A DNA stretch of 64,000 nt from Sipunculus nudus (lineage: Eukaryota; Annelida; Sipuncula; Golfingiida; Sipunculidae). The notes beneath the pieces are model-generated. The model was not told the DNA's origin. It did no database searches and worked only from the letters and a program-made list of their open reading frames with translations. The translations under genes were made by a program, and so were the position numbers. This document shows positions 38,428 through 50,493 of this stretch, piece by piece (the stretch's first letter is position 1; every line of letters begins with the position of its first letter). The stretch is from positions 24,183,033 to 24,247,032 of the forward strand of contig CM049309.1 in NCBI GenBank assembly GCA_026874595.1, read 5' to 3'.

Positions 38428-39486
38428 AGAAAATATACAAAATATATATGCTGAATTTTCGGATATTGTAAGAGAAAAGCCTGGTGAGACAGATTCAGTT
38501 GAACATGAAATTATATTATAGGAAGGAACTGAACCGATCAAACAACGTCCATAAAGAATGTCCCCTGCAAAAGAAAAAGTTGCTGATGGAGAAATTCCAC
38601 AAATGCTTAAACTTGGTATTATTGAAGAATCTAAATCACCCTTGAGAAGTCCTGTTGTGATGGTTCCTGATACAGGAAGTAATACATACAAACTATGAAT
38701 GAATTTTCGGAAAGTAAATGCTATTAATATGATAAAAAAACTTTCTTCTTTGCATGTTGTACCATATTTTTAACTCTTGACATGAAATCTGAATACTGGA
38801 GAGTGAAACTGAAACCAGAACATAGAGAAATCACTGCATAAAAAAATTGTGTCCATTTAAAGTACTTGCATTCGGATTGGTTTAACGGACCGGCCGTTTT
38901 TTTCGGAGATTAGTGGAAAATGGTTTAAAAGATTGTCTCGGCTGAAATAGTTATGTTTATCTGGATTATTGTTATATATTTGTCAGTTGTGCAACAACAT
39001 ATCGGTGACTTGAAAAAAGCTCACAAGAAAATCAGGCAGACAGGATTAATCATAAATCAAAAGAAGAGTATTTTTTTCAAAACTGAATTAACATATTTGG
39101 GATATTGTATTTATGGTATTTCTGCAAAACATGAAATGGTTAAAGCCATCAAAGAATTCATTACTCCCCAAAACAAGAAAGAATTGGAAAGATTTTTAGG
39201 CATGTGTAGTCGGTATTCCAAATATATTCCTAAATATTCTAATCTAGCAGAACCACTCAAAAAACCTCGTAGGAAAGATGTAAATTGGAATTGGACAAAG
39301 GATTGTGAACAGGCCTTTAATCAGTTCAAAGATGTTTTAGAATCACCCCTCTGTTTATTATATCCTGATCCCTATGGTGATAAATTTGAAATACGCACTG
39401 ATGCCTGTGGTTTCGGAATTGGATCTTCTCTAAATCAATATCAAGATGGACAATTAAGAACTATTGGCTTTGCTAGCAGAACTTAG
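38428..39486 (+). pseudogene. Reverse transcriptase and RNase H 5' part
   Basis: Polymerase region in three frames. Stops interrupt the fingers and palm. The second catalytic Asp of the YLDD box is replaced (YLDY, about 38958-38969), so polymerisation would fail. The 3' half, 38953-39486, is the best-preserved open frame and carries the connection domain and the first RNase H motif (TDACGFGIG). It stops at TAG just after GFASRT. It would have acted in reverse transcription of the element's RNA inside the particle. Confidence 0.9.
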
Positions 39487-39770
39487 CAGTAGTTTGGAGT
39501 ATTGAGTATGGAGAAATGGAGACCATGTATTGAAGGAAAGCTTACAACAGTAGTTTCAGATCATCAAGTTCTTTCTTGGTTATTCAAGAATTAGAAAAAA
39601 ATCTAAATGGCAGATTGTATCATTTGGTTCTTTGGATTCAAGAATTCAATTTTGAGGTTCGGTGTGGACCAGGTAGATTCCATGTGGTTCCTGATGCTTT
39701 GTCGCTTGATGCTAGATTTATTTCTTTTATGCCAGTATTCGATCAAGATCATAATCACGGTAAATGAGAA

Positions 39771-39911
39771 TCCCCTGATTGTATTAATCCTAAAGAAGAT
39801 GTGATTGATTGTATACAATGTGATCAATGTGACCATTGGTTTCATGACGTATGTGTAGATACTTATCCCACACTAGCTCTTGAATTGGATTCTGTCTGTT
39901 CCATATGTATC
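39771..39911 (+). pseudogene. PHD-type zinc finger inside pol
   Basis: In one frame from 39777: PDCINPKEDVID, then CIQCDQCDHWFHDVCV, then 18 residues, then CSIC. This fits C4HC3 PHD spacing: C-x2-C (CDQC), x4, H, x2, C, then C-x2-C (codons at 39897 and 39906). The second ligand is the Cys at 39780; the first is not Cys (a Ser codon TCC lies at 39771) and a TGA stop lies just upstream, so seven of eight ligands are visible. The Trp usual before IQC is a Cys codon here. PHD fingers commonly read histone H3 tails. Its place between RNase H and integrase suggests a chromatin-targeting module, by analogy with chromodomains of chromoviruses; that role is inference. Confidence 0.75.
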
Positions 39912-40079
39912 AATTCTCAAACACCCAATTGTAATCTAAGAGATCAACTGTGGAGTTTAGGGATATTCCCCTTACCAAATTATCAAGAACTCCTGCAACT
40001 ACAAGAGGAAGATCCTGTATTAGGTTTGGTCATACGATATTTACAGGGTGAGCGAAACCTTTACATGAACACTGTCATT

Positions 40080-41222
40080 GTCAGTTGTCTCACATTCATT
40101 ACAATCAGACCCGTGATGGGTATAAGATTTGGATTCCTTCTTCTTTGATTCTGAGGGTTATCAGGGCTTTTTTTTTGCCCACAGCGGGTCATATGGGTAG
40201 TTTTCAAACTAGAAGGAGATTTCAATATTATTTTACTTGGGATGGACTGTATAAGGATGTAAAAAAATGTATGATGAATTTTGTGCAGTGTGTAAGAAGG
40301 TGAAACCATCTGATCGCAAACCTCAGGGATTTATGCAAAGTAATGAGTCTACTAAGCCATGGGAATATGCAGCTGTAGACTTAGTGGGACCTTTGCCCAG
40401 TTCTAAAAGTGGTCACCAGAATATATATCTTAGCCTGACGAGATCATTTTTCTATGTGGATTGAATAATTACCCTTTAAAAGAGCAATAGGAAAGGCAAT
40501 TGCTATGATTTTGGTCAGAGAGATATTCACTCGGTATGGGCCACCACAGAAATTGCTTTCTGATCAAGGTAGTCCATTAATGTCTAAGTATTAAAAGGCT
40601 TTGTCAGAGATGGGGTGTACGTCTTGTTCATTTTACTATGTATCATCTCCAGACAAATTGGGTGAAGAGGGCTAACAGAGATTTAAAGTCTATGCTGTCT
40701 AGTTAAGTTCAGGATGTTCAGAGAAATTGGGATGTTCATCTGTCCGAATTCCGTTTTGCTTTGAACTCAGTTGAATATTGTTCCACTGGTGAATATCCTG
40801 CTTTGGTTCTGTTTGGTCATCAGTTCCATTATCCTCAGATAGTGTGTTTCCTTCGGATGTTTCTGCGGCGCCCATAATTACGTCAGGTGACACTGATATG
40901 GATTGGATTCTGCAACTTATCAAGGACCAGGAGGAGAGAGACAACATAGTGTTGGAACGAATGAAAAACAACCGAGCTACTCAGAAATACTATCGTGATA
41001 AACATCGAAGGCAAGTCAACATTAACGTCGGAGATCGCGAGTATATTAAGACACATCATTAATCAGATGCTTCAAAGAATTTTACAGCGAAATTGGCATT
41101 TCACTGGGATGGACTTTATCCCGTGTTGAAACGTTTTAATGCCTTGAATTTCGGCTTCAAAGTTGGATCGGTTATACTTGTGAAGCATGTGGATCAGCTC
41201 AAGCCAGAGCATGGATCATAGA
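40080..41222 (+). pseudogene. Integrase remnant
   Basis: Zinc-binding domain at 40085-40303 with TAGHMGSFQTRRRFQYYF, TWDGLYKDVKK and a final VQCVRR; one His and one Cys of the HHCC set are not seen. Core domain: WEYAAVDLVGPLPSSKSG holds the first catalytic Asp (about 40380), RYGPPQKLLSDQG the second (about 40560). The position of the catalytic Glu reads NWVKRANRDLK, Lys instead of Glu (about 40665). C-terminal part: VGDREYIKTHH, AKLAFHWDGLYPVLKRF and HVDQLKPEH, like the GPY/F module. Several frameshifts and stops; inactive. Confidence 0.88.
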
Positions 41223-42475
41223 CTATTGTGAATTGATATATATGCATGTGTATGGAATATATGATGACTGATGCCTTATCAGCTGGACTCTTAATCATTC
41301 TGCTATTGTAACTGTGTACTATGTTTGTGACATAATCATGTTACAAAGGATTGTATCTTGATTACTCTTGATTTAATATCATGAGCGCGTAGAAGTATAC
41401 AGTTTTGTGTACACTGTACATTATTTCACTGTATATTATTTCACTTTAACTTGAAATGCACCATTATCACCGTTAATATTAAGTATATTATTCTAGTAAC
41501 ATGGAGACCAGACAAGTCGTTATACTAGAGTGTAATGTCGAGGTGAGAAATCACGTATGATCAGTTATCAAGTATATTGTAATCACGTATGATCAGTTGT
41601 CTAGTTTAATGTTTATTATTTAGAGAATATAGCAAGCTGATACGGTAGATCTCACCAGAAATTTATTAATCAGGTATTGCTCTGGTATTCCGTTTGTAAT
41701 GTGTATGGTATCCCGAAAAGCGCCTATTTGGTGCGTCCTTGTCAAGTAATATTTGTTTGGGGCAATCAGTGGAACTTCCGTTACATAGTTGTCACTTAGT
41801 ACCATATACAAACTAATTCTGATTATTATTATTATTATTATTATTATATCTGTGTATAGGGTTTAGATTCATCGGCTACCGTTAGGGGGGTATTTCCTGT
41901 GAGTGAGTCATGTCGAGTCCCTTGGTGACCCGTATAGTACAGGTGTTGTGATTAATTCGTGAGGATTTTTACTATATATGCCTCATATTAACCCCTATCT
42001 TTCTATGTCATTAGAGTGAGGTTTGTTGGTACACCTGTGAGATAAGTGGGGTCCGTGTTAGGTTAAAATCCTGTTATGTAGGTACACTCGTAGCTGGTTG
42101 GGAGTGAGTTCAATATTTCTAATGTGTTATGTATTGTATTGTATTCGGAAAGATTTTGGTAATTCACCAATAGTTGGTTGGTGGGGAGTGCATGTGAAGA
42201 TTCAACCCCTGTTTGATGGTTCACCTTTGGTAAAAGTGGGGTTTGGGTTACAGTAAGAGTTTGATGGTTCACAAGAGATTGGTGGGGAGTGTGAGAATTC
42301 AAACCTTGTTAAATTGTTCACCAGTGGTTGGTGGGGAATGGATTTTTGTTAATACTACCAAGGTTAAAGGGACAACCTGTCCGCTGGAAATTGGTAGTTG
42401 TTATATCAGTTGTGATGTCATTTAAAATAATTTACCGGTATATTGTAACTTTGTGATCCTTCCTTAAGGGGTGGC
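41223..42475. other. Long 3' noncoding segment of the retrotransposon
   Basis: About 1.25 kb between pol and the polypurine tract with no coding signature. It holds a direct repeat of AATCACGTATGATCAGTT (about 41550 and 41580), an (ATT)n run at 41824-41848, and at 42090-42345 several imperfect G-rich modules with TTGGTTGGTGGGGAGTG and GTTCACC. It could be the decayed remains of another reading frame or unrelated captured sequence. Confidence 0.55.
42090..42345. repeat. Imperfect G-rich repeats (TTGGTGGGGAGTG)
   Basis: Related modules near 42097, 42172, 42275 and 42326, each GGTTGGTGGGGA-like followed by GATTCAA or GAATTCAA and GGTTCACC or TGTTCACC. Spacing is irregular. Confidence 0.6.
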
Positions 42476-42491
42476 GAGAGAGAGAGAGAGA
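42476..42491 (+). other. Polypurine tract
   Basis: GAGAGAGAGAGAGAGA directly before the 3' LTR, the expected primer for plus-strand DNA synthesis. The run may have been extended by slippage. Confidence 0.75.
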
Positions 42492-42492
42492 T

Positions 42493-42820
42493 TGTAATGT
42501 TGGAGTTCCATCCAGCGTGAAAATCTAGTACTTACGCGTAAACCTGTTTTTATATCGATGGTAGCGACATCTGATGGGCTTAATATGAAGTTTAATGTGT
42601 TTAGCTGACGGTTTCACAATACCTATATAACAACACCCGGATTAAAAAGTCGCATGTTTTATTGTTATGTAGAGTAGGTAGGGCGCATGCGCGTAGTTGA
42701 TGTTTATGTTTATGTGATAATATTTAGTCAGTTGGTGTCCAAGCCGGGGCGAATAAAGATCGTGTACCGTTTAAAAGTACTTCTGGACTTCAGAATGAAT
42801 GTGAACGAGACAACACTACA
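42493..42820 (+). repeat. 3' LTR (328 bp)
   Basis: Begins TGTAATGTTGG and ends AACACTACA. Collinear with the 5' LTR with many substitutions and one extra segment of about 25 bp around ACAACACCCGGATT. Contains the full GCGCATGCGC (42683-42692) and AATAAA at 42752-42757. Confidence 0.92.
42683..42692. promoter_or_regulatory. NRF1-like palindrome in 3' LTR
   Basis: GCGCATGCGC is the core of the NRF1 consensus. The same position in the 5' LTR has one change. Confidence 0.45.
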
Positions 42821-43248
42821 GTATGAACAACCGCTAAAAGTAAGGTTTAAATTTTTATATATAACAAATATACGTTAGTATATGAATACTAATTTTATAA
42901 TAAATACATTCTTGTCCCTCACTTTTTACACAATCTGCATAACACTATATATTTCAATTATATTACGTACCGGACGGACTTCGCCTTTCACCTGCCCTGG
43001 ATACTTAGCTCTCACATATTCTAGAACCACAGGCGGCAGAGCGTAGTGTGCATTATCGGGACCAACCTCGTCACGCTGAAGTAAACAGCAAAACATCATA
43101 TCACCGTTTAGTGTCGACCTCCAGTTTTCCTTCTAGCGTGAAGGTAGCCTCGGGATGCAGTCATTGGACGATTCTTCGTCGCTATACCCATCAATTTCTT
43201 CACTGAAGATGGTTCTGCCCGCTGAGACTTGTTAAGTATAGTGGTGTC
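42821..43248. other. No gene supported
   Basis: Unique sequence. A minus-strand frame at 43108-43320 runs into a short repeat and has no recognised domain. Confidence 0.45.
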
Positions 43249-43304
43249 ATCCCAGATGGACGGGTCCCAGTCCGACGGGTCCGTGTTGGGCGAGTCCCAG
43301 TCAT
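43249..43304 (-). repeat. Short repeat GGGACCCGTC, minus orientation
   Basis: Reverse complement reads GACTGGGACTCGCCCAAC, then CGGACCCGTCGGACTGGGAC and CCGTCCATCTGGGA: three imperfect 17-18 bp units. The same motif in plus orientation lies at 44568-44655. Confidence 0.65.
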
Positions 43305-43527
43305 ATATATATATGATCATTTATTTATGTATAAATCACTGTGGACCTTAAAAGGAATGAAAAATTAAACATCCCATAAAACCGCGCTTCAGAGGGAAAC
43401 CCCATCCTATTATTGCAGCTTCTTGTAAATTAACTTAAAAAATATATCCCGTTGGTTAACATTTTTCTTTCTCTCTCTGTTCATTATCTTTCTTTCTCCT
43501 TTCTCTCAGATTATCGTATACAAGTAT

Positions 43528-43536
43528 TCTGTCTCC

Positions 43537-43591
<55 letters not shown>

Positions 43592-43593
43592 TC
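43528..43593. repeat. (CT)n microsatellite
   Basis: About 33 CT dinucleotides with one interruption (CTAT), preceded by a T/C-rich lead-in from 43466. Confidence 0.96.
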
Positions 43594-43645
43594 TCTTATT
43601 TCCTTTTACTAATCAGTGAAAGTGAAGATAAAAAATCCCCCGAGA

Positions 43646-43668
43646 GAGAGAGAGAGAGAGAGAGAGAA
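43646..43668. repeat. (GA)n microsatellite
   Basis: About 12 GA dinucleotides, the complement of the (CT)n run some 50 bp upstream; the two could pair as a long hairpin. Confidence 0.95.
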
Positions 43669-43679
43669 ACAGAAAGAAA

Positions 43680-46020
43680 ACCAACCATATCCAAAATAAA
43701 GACGACAACACATACACACATATATATGTGTATTTACATGCATTTAGCCATTTCACCGCTCATTTTCGAAAAATTGAAGGAGGGACAGCGAGAGATTACT
43801 GTTTCACGATTTGTTTTCTTTTGTGGGTTTGTGTCATATTGATTACCCAGACACTTATCAAAAGGTAATCTGTTATTTTTACTGCATTTATGAAATGCCT
43901 TGCCGCAACAGTCATTGTGAAACGCAACTTAATTAGTCCGTTATTCAATCAATTAAGCTAATTGTTAAGTGACCCCGCTTACGGGGAAAGATTTCCTTTG
44001 AAGTGCAGTGACCGTGTGAGAGGTGCAGGTTTCTCCATCATATATCCCTGCTGTGTTACGGGGTTTCAAAACTCTTTTTTCTTGGAAAAGTGCATAGTTT
44101 TTGACTTACAATATGGAAGTACATGAATAATGTGATATTTTAGATTAAAAAATAAGAATTAACCGAAAACCTAGCTTGTATATATGCTATATGTACATAA
44201 GTTGGCCGAGCATGTCGACCACACGTCGATCATCATAGCAGACGTCGGTTATTTATTTGACATTTGATTGAATTTTGCATGATATTTCGTTTTTGTAACT
44301 CTGACGAAACGGATAATACCGGGAATGCAATTGTTTCAGTTTTCTCGAAAGTTACGTCAGAGGAAAAAAAAGATAACGTAACAAATCGATAGCGCTTTGA
44401 ACAGTAATTCATGTAAATGGGTATCATGGCTTGAATTAAATTTTATACTTATACCGTGTTTGATCAACATATATCCAATATTATCATTTTAGTTTTGCTT
44501 TTTTATAAAACTTCAGTCCCGGCTACTTACATATGTGTTCAAGTCACGTAAATATAACATAGCGTGGGACCCGTCCAACTGGGACACGTCTAAATTGGAC
44601 CAGTCCAAACGGGACTATCTAACTGAGACCCATCCAACTGGCGCCCGTCCACCTTATACGTGATCGATGCAGTTTTTCAAGTGGCTTTCGAAATTTACAT
44701 CGTCGGCGATGTTGACAGTATGAATATCACAGACGTTATGGTCAGAAAATGAAGTAGCTCATTATGAAATTATTTTGCGTATCTTTCTATCGGCTCAGGA
44801 TATAGCAGATATTACATGATGTCATATAATTTTATGTTTCAACGTAATTTACACGACAAAAGACAGAAACTCCAACCATTCTATAACATGACACTAACAG
44901 ATCATTCACAAGGACGCACGTGTTTGCACGCTAATTATCAGCTGTATGCTAAGCTTTCTCTCTTCTCAGCTCAACACTCCCTACATAAAACAGAAAGCAC
45001 GTGAAATGCCAACAACAGGGGTCCTGCGCACATGGGCGCCATCTATGTACGGATGATGAAACCGTCCCAGCAGACCGTCTCACGTCCCTTTCAACTTGCA
45101 AATACCGTACAGTCATAACACAAGAACAAAATCACTATATAGCCGACATTGGTATTTCTCGATTATTCGCTTATTTATAAAGTAACCATGCAGATAATGC
45201 TAACCTCACAGAAATACCATTTGAAAAATAACCTCGTGTTGTACCTGTTGTGTATTCGGGGTGTACCTATTTGTTGAAGGCGTAGGGTGATGAAAACATA
45301 TTTTGCTTGCCTATTAGACACGTTATGCTGGGGAGACTTTAAACTTAACATTTTATTCATTAAATTTTCACATGGGAATATGTTGTTTGCCAGCTCAAGA
45401 CACACAAAATAACATAGAACTTCAGGGATATGTGAATTCATAAGGCTCTCTATAGCCGTGACAGCTTATACCCGAGTGGTAATCAGCTGTCAGCTCATAC
45501 TATGTGTGTGTGTGTGTGTGACTCTGTGTGTTGCGTGCCATCTTCCGATCTGACCCAATATCCGATCATGATCTACCCATGCATATATAAAGCTTTGAAT
45601 AAAAAAAAATGATATTAAAAAATATGAAATAAATCCTTCCCTATGATCTCCGTATCACACCGGTTGTATATTTTACTAATTCCCTGATCTACCGATAAGT
45701 ATCTGCAACTTTGCTGGATCGAGTGAGGTATGCAATCTGTAACCCGTCTCCTCCAAAAGGGACTGGAAATGACAAGCAAATGAAAATAAATCCACTTTAA
45801 TCCACTTGTAAGTTATCTGTCCCAGTTTTGACCTAGACTAGCGTGTTAATTTATTTCTTTCGTTGTTGAAGTTAATGTTAGTGGTTAGCTGTATTTGTTG
45901 ATTGGTTGAAAGTCTGAAACCTTTCATGGTTTATACATTGATTTTATTCCTAATTTTTGTAAATAAAATTAATACATTAAAATTTTTGTATTTTTAACTG
46001 TTATAAATATTTTAATGTTT
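43680..46020. other. No gene supported
   Basis: Contains the GGGACCCGTC repeat (44568-44655) and a (TG)9 run at 45503-45520. No domain recognised. Confidence 0.5.
44568..44655 (+). repeat. Short repeat GGGACCCGTC, plus orientation
   Basis: Five imperfect 17-18 bp units: GGGACCCGTCCAACT, GGGACACGTCTAAAT, TGGACCAGTCCAAAC, GGGACTATCTAACT, GAGACCCATCCAACT, then GGCGCCCGTCC. Related to the inverted motif at 43249. Confidence 0.75.
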
Positions 46021-46108
46021 AACTATTATTAATATCACTGTATGAACAAGGCCGGATGGGCCTGAGCCAAGCTGAAACCTATCAACAGATATTAGGGGGT
46101 TGGTAAAT

Positions 46109-46180
46109 GGACCATCTTAAGATTGGTCTGAACCAATAACCGAAGCCGGTTATTGGGTCAAACCCATCTTTAGATGGGCC
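46109..46180. repeat. Fold-back sequence, 34-bp imperfect stem
   Basis: Left arm 46109-46142 and right arm 46147-46180 pair with a few mismatches around a 4-base loop; the inner stem is CCAATAACCG/CGGTTATTGG and the outer GACCATCTTAAGAT/ATCTTTAGATGGGCC. An (AT)n array starts 20 bp away. Could be a fold-back or MITE remnant. Confidence 0.8.
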
Positions 46181-46198
46181 AGTTCGGAAGATGGCGCG

Positions 46199-48327
<2,129 letters not shown>

Positions 48328-48399
48328 TATTTACGGGGCCCCGTAAATATCGGGGGCCCCTGGCTGCAGCCTAGCCAGCCACCCTTTAATCCGTCCCTG
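48328..48399. mobile_element. GC palindrome and possible hAT-type end
   Basis: A perfect 22-bp palindrome at 48328-48349, centred on ACGGGGCCCCGT. It is followed by CGGGGGCCCCTGGCTGCAGC and, at the right, TTTAATCCGTCCCTG, whose complement CAGGGACGGATTAAA looks like a CAGGGACGGAT-type hAT end. The other end is not identified, so this may be a fragment. Confidence 0.4.
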
Positions 48400-49695
48400 T
48401 GGGGAGGTTTTATTTTGCGCTGTAGTCGTTATTTTGCTGAAGCCTGCAGTTTGCAATGACAACGAGTGTATGTGGAATTACGCATCATTGCACTAAATAT
48501 TAACGGTAAGCCGCATATTAGTGGCTGTATATGTGATGACTAAGTAAATAAAGATAAGCCAGTCTCACCAAATGAGGGATTCTAAGTTTCGCCAACAGGT
48601 TTGTACTCGACAGATACTCGACAGTGTTACCGAGGTGTAACAAAAACTGCATTCTTTATAAATAAAATACTCGTTTCCCTTAGCAGTCCCACTCATGCAG
48701 CATGTTTCCCATGCAGGCGTGATGTCCACTGGAGAAACGTCGGTCCTGATCGCTCTGTATACTGTTATATTGTTTTTAAACAGAAAAATATGCTTATAAA
48801 CACAATGCAAATGCAGATAAAAAAACATTAATATTGCATTCTTATAATGCAACATTGCCTGTATCACACATTTCCTCACAGATTGACCTGTATTGTTTTA
48901 GTATGTCGCCCATCAAGCGGGTTGCTCACGAGACGATGGCCCACTGCTTTGCAATTTTTGACAAGTGACCAGGGCCACCAACTGTAAAATAAAACCTTGC
49001 CGAGAGGTCGAACAAACTTCATGAGGGAGAGAATGATGTGATCAGGATGTGGGATATTCATGTTTTGAAAGGGCTCATAATCTTACGCTGCAGGCCTAAG
49101 AATCATACGATGTTTTAAACATGAAAATATAAGTATATCTTTATTAATATAACGCAATTCTATTTGAATTTTGTTTACCTGAACTTACTGGCAGCCCTCT
49201 CCCGGGTTGTGGCCCTAAATTAACATATCTTCAAAATTTTACAAAAAATACACGATTAAATTTATTTCTTTGCTATACCTGTATCCAACTACCCTAGATG
49301 TTAGTATAGAGGAATCTTGGTTGGCCCATGTAGGTTGAACATCAATTGTATGGGCGACTCTCGCCAGTCTGTTGTCTCAGTACAGGTCAATACACCGGGT
49401 GTCTGTTCAAGAATCAAGTCACATAACAAAATTTGATATACTAAAAAATCAGTTTATCGGTTAATAACCTTTTAATTATTTCTTCGTTAAAGATTATACC
49501 CAAATTGACTAATTATAAGGTTGTAGCATCCTGCCCTGCATAATGCTAACCTTTGCACTAATTAACCTTTGGTTGACCAAAGGGCGGGACATCCAAGACT
49601 GACTGTCAGTCAACAGATGCCCTGACAAGACTGACTAACTGGCCAATCACAAGACAGTGGGATGATTCTCTGCTTTCTGCAGCTGGTATTAAACT
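48400..49695. other. No gene supported
   Basis: Frames at 48565-48879 and 48876-49061 (minus) show no motif I recognise. No repeats seen. Confidence 0.45.
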
Positions 49696-49899
49696 GGGAG
49701 TAACGCAGTGTTTCTTCCTCTTGGGATAGCGCAGTGGCCCTGAAGGCTGCCCCCGCCCTCTCCGGGAGTAACGCAGTGTTTCTTCCTCTTGGGATAGCGC
49801 AGTGGCCCTGAAGGCTGCCCTCGCCCTCTCTGGGAGTAACGCGGTGTTTCTTCCTCTTGGGATAGCGCAGTGGCCCTGAAGGCTGCCCCCGCCCTCTGT
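49696..49899. repeat. Three tandem 68-bp repeats
   Basis: Units start at 49696, 49764 and 49832 with GGGAGTAACGC.GTGTTTCT and contain GGGATAGCGCAGTGGCCCTG. Copies are nearly identical, so the expansion is recent. Short flanking copies of CTAACTGGCCA lie at about 49636 and 49950. Overlapping minus-strand frames here are Gly/Arg/Leu repeats without a known domain. Confidence 0.93.
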
Positions 49900-50345
49900 G
49901 GCAGCCAGGATATGGCTTTATACAACAGGGTCGGTTTGGACTGTGTCTGCTAACTGGCCACACCCTTTAAAAAGCAGTCATTTTTGCTAGCCGGGCATGT
50001 ATCTTTTAATCTCATATTTAACTGTAGCAGTTACATTGCAGTTTGATTATTTGAAGGTTTAGAATCTAAATTCTATTTCAGTCAAACAGTGTTGTTTTAT
50101 TTCTTTAAATTCTGCAAGTACATGTTGTTCAGTCCAAATTTTCCTAATCTAATTAATAAATTACTTATTCCAGCTCATTCTTGGTTTATACCTAAATGTT
50201 GTAAATTCTGCTTAAAATTTTAGTAAATCCGCTTAAATGCTCTAGTAATGAATTTGTTGCACTTATTTTAGAAAGTTCCTTATATTTAGTGCATTATTTT
50301 GTGCACCAAAATAGGGGCTGTTTATAAGGGGAATTTTGGGTGTCA

Positions 50346-50493
50346 CCCCCCCCCCCCCCCCCACCCCCTCCGCTCTCAACCAACGACCTTTTTTTAAGAC
50401 AAAACTTATGTATGACGGGGGAGGGGGGTTAGGGGTCGGGACCCCCCACTGCTCTCAACAAACGACCTTTTTAGACATTTTTTTATGCATGAC
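50346..50493. repeat. Poly-C run and two-copy 79-bp repeat
   Basis: 17 C at 50346-50362, then GCTCTCAACCAACGACC at 50372 and GCTCTCAACAAACGACC at 50451, each followed by T-rich sequence and TATG.ATGAC. G-rich and C-rich tracts (50417-50450) lie between them. A nearby AATCCTGGATCCAC recalls a MITE end. Confidence 0.75.

Larger units (their letters stand above)
38428..41222 (+). pseudogene. Ty3/gypsy pol pseudogene (RT, RNase H, PHD, integrase)
   Basis: A polyprotein that would copy and insert the element, now unreadable because of multiple stops and frameshifts. From 5' to 3': the RT N-terminal signature KPGETDS..EH; GIIEESKSPLRSPVVMV; the catalytic box, decayed from YLDD to YLDY at about 38958; thumb/connection and RNase H (38953-39486) with LGYCIYGIS, FLGMCSRYSKYIP and RTDACGFGIG; RNase H end with SDHQVLSWL and VVPDALS (to about 39710); a PHD-type finger (39771-39911); a linker ending QEEDPVLGLVIRYLQG; then integrase. 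The longest open piece is 177 codons. No gag or protease sequence is found 5' of it. Confidence 0.92.
37940..42820 (+). mobile_element. Decayed Ty3/gypsy-type LTR retrotransposon
   Basis: Whole element of about 4.9 kb. In order: 5' LTR, primer-binding site in a hairpin, a short linker, broken pol (reverse transcriptase, RNase H, PHD finger, integrase), a roughly 1.25-kb noncoding 3' segment, a polypurine tract and the 3' LTR. The order RT-RNase H-integrase identifies Ty3/gypsy rather than Ty1/copia. Only about 140 bp separate the primer site from RT, so gag and protease are absent, presumably deleted. No matching 5-bp target duplication is seen (left TAAAT, right GTATG). Many stops and frameshifts, plus diverged LTRs, indicate an old copy. 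Confidence 0.93.
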
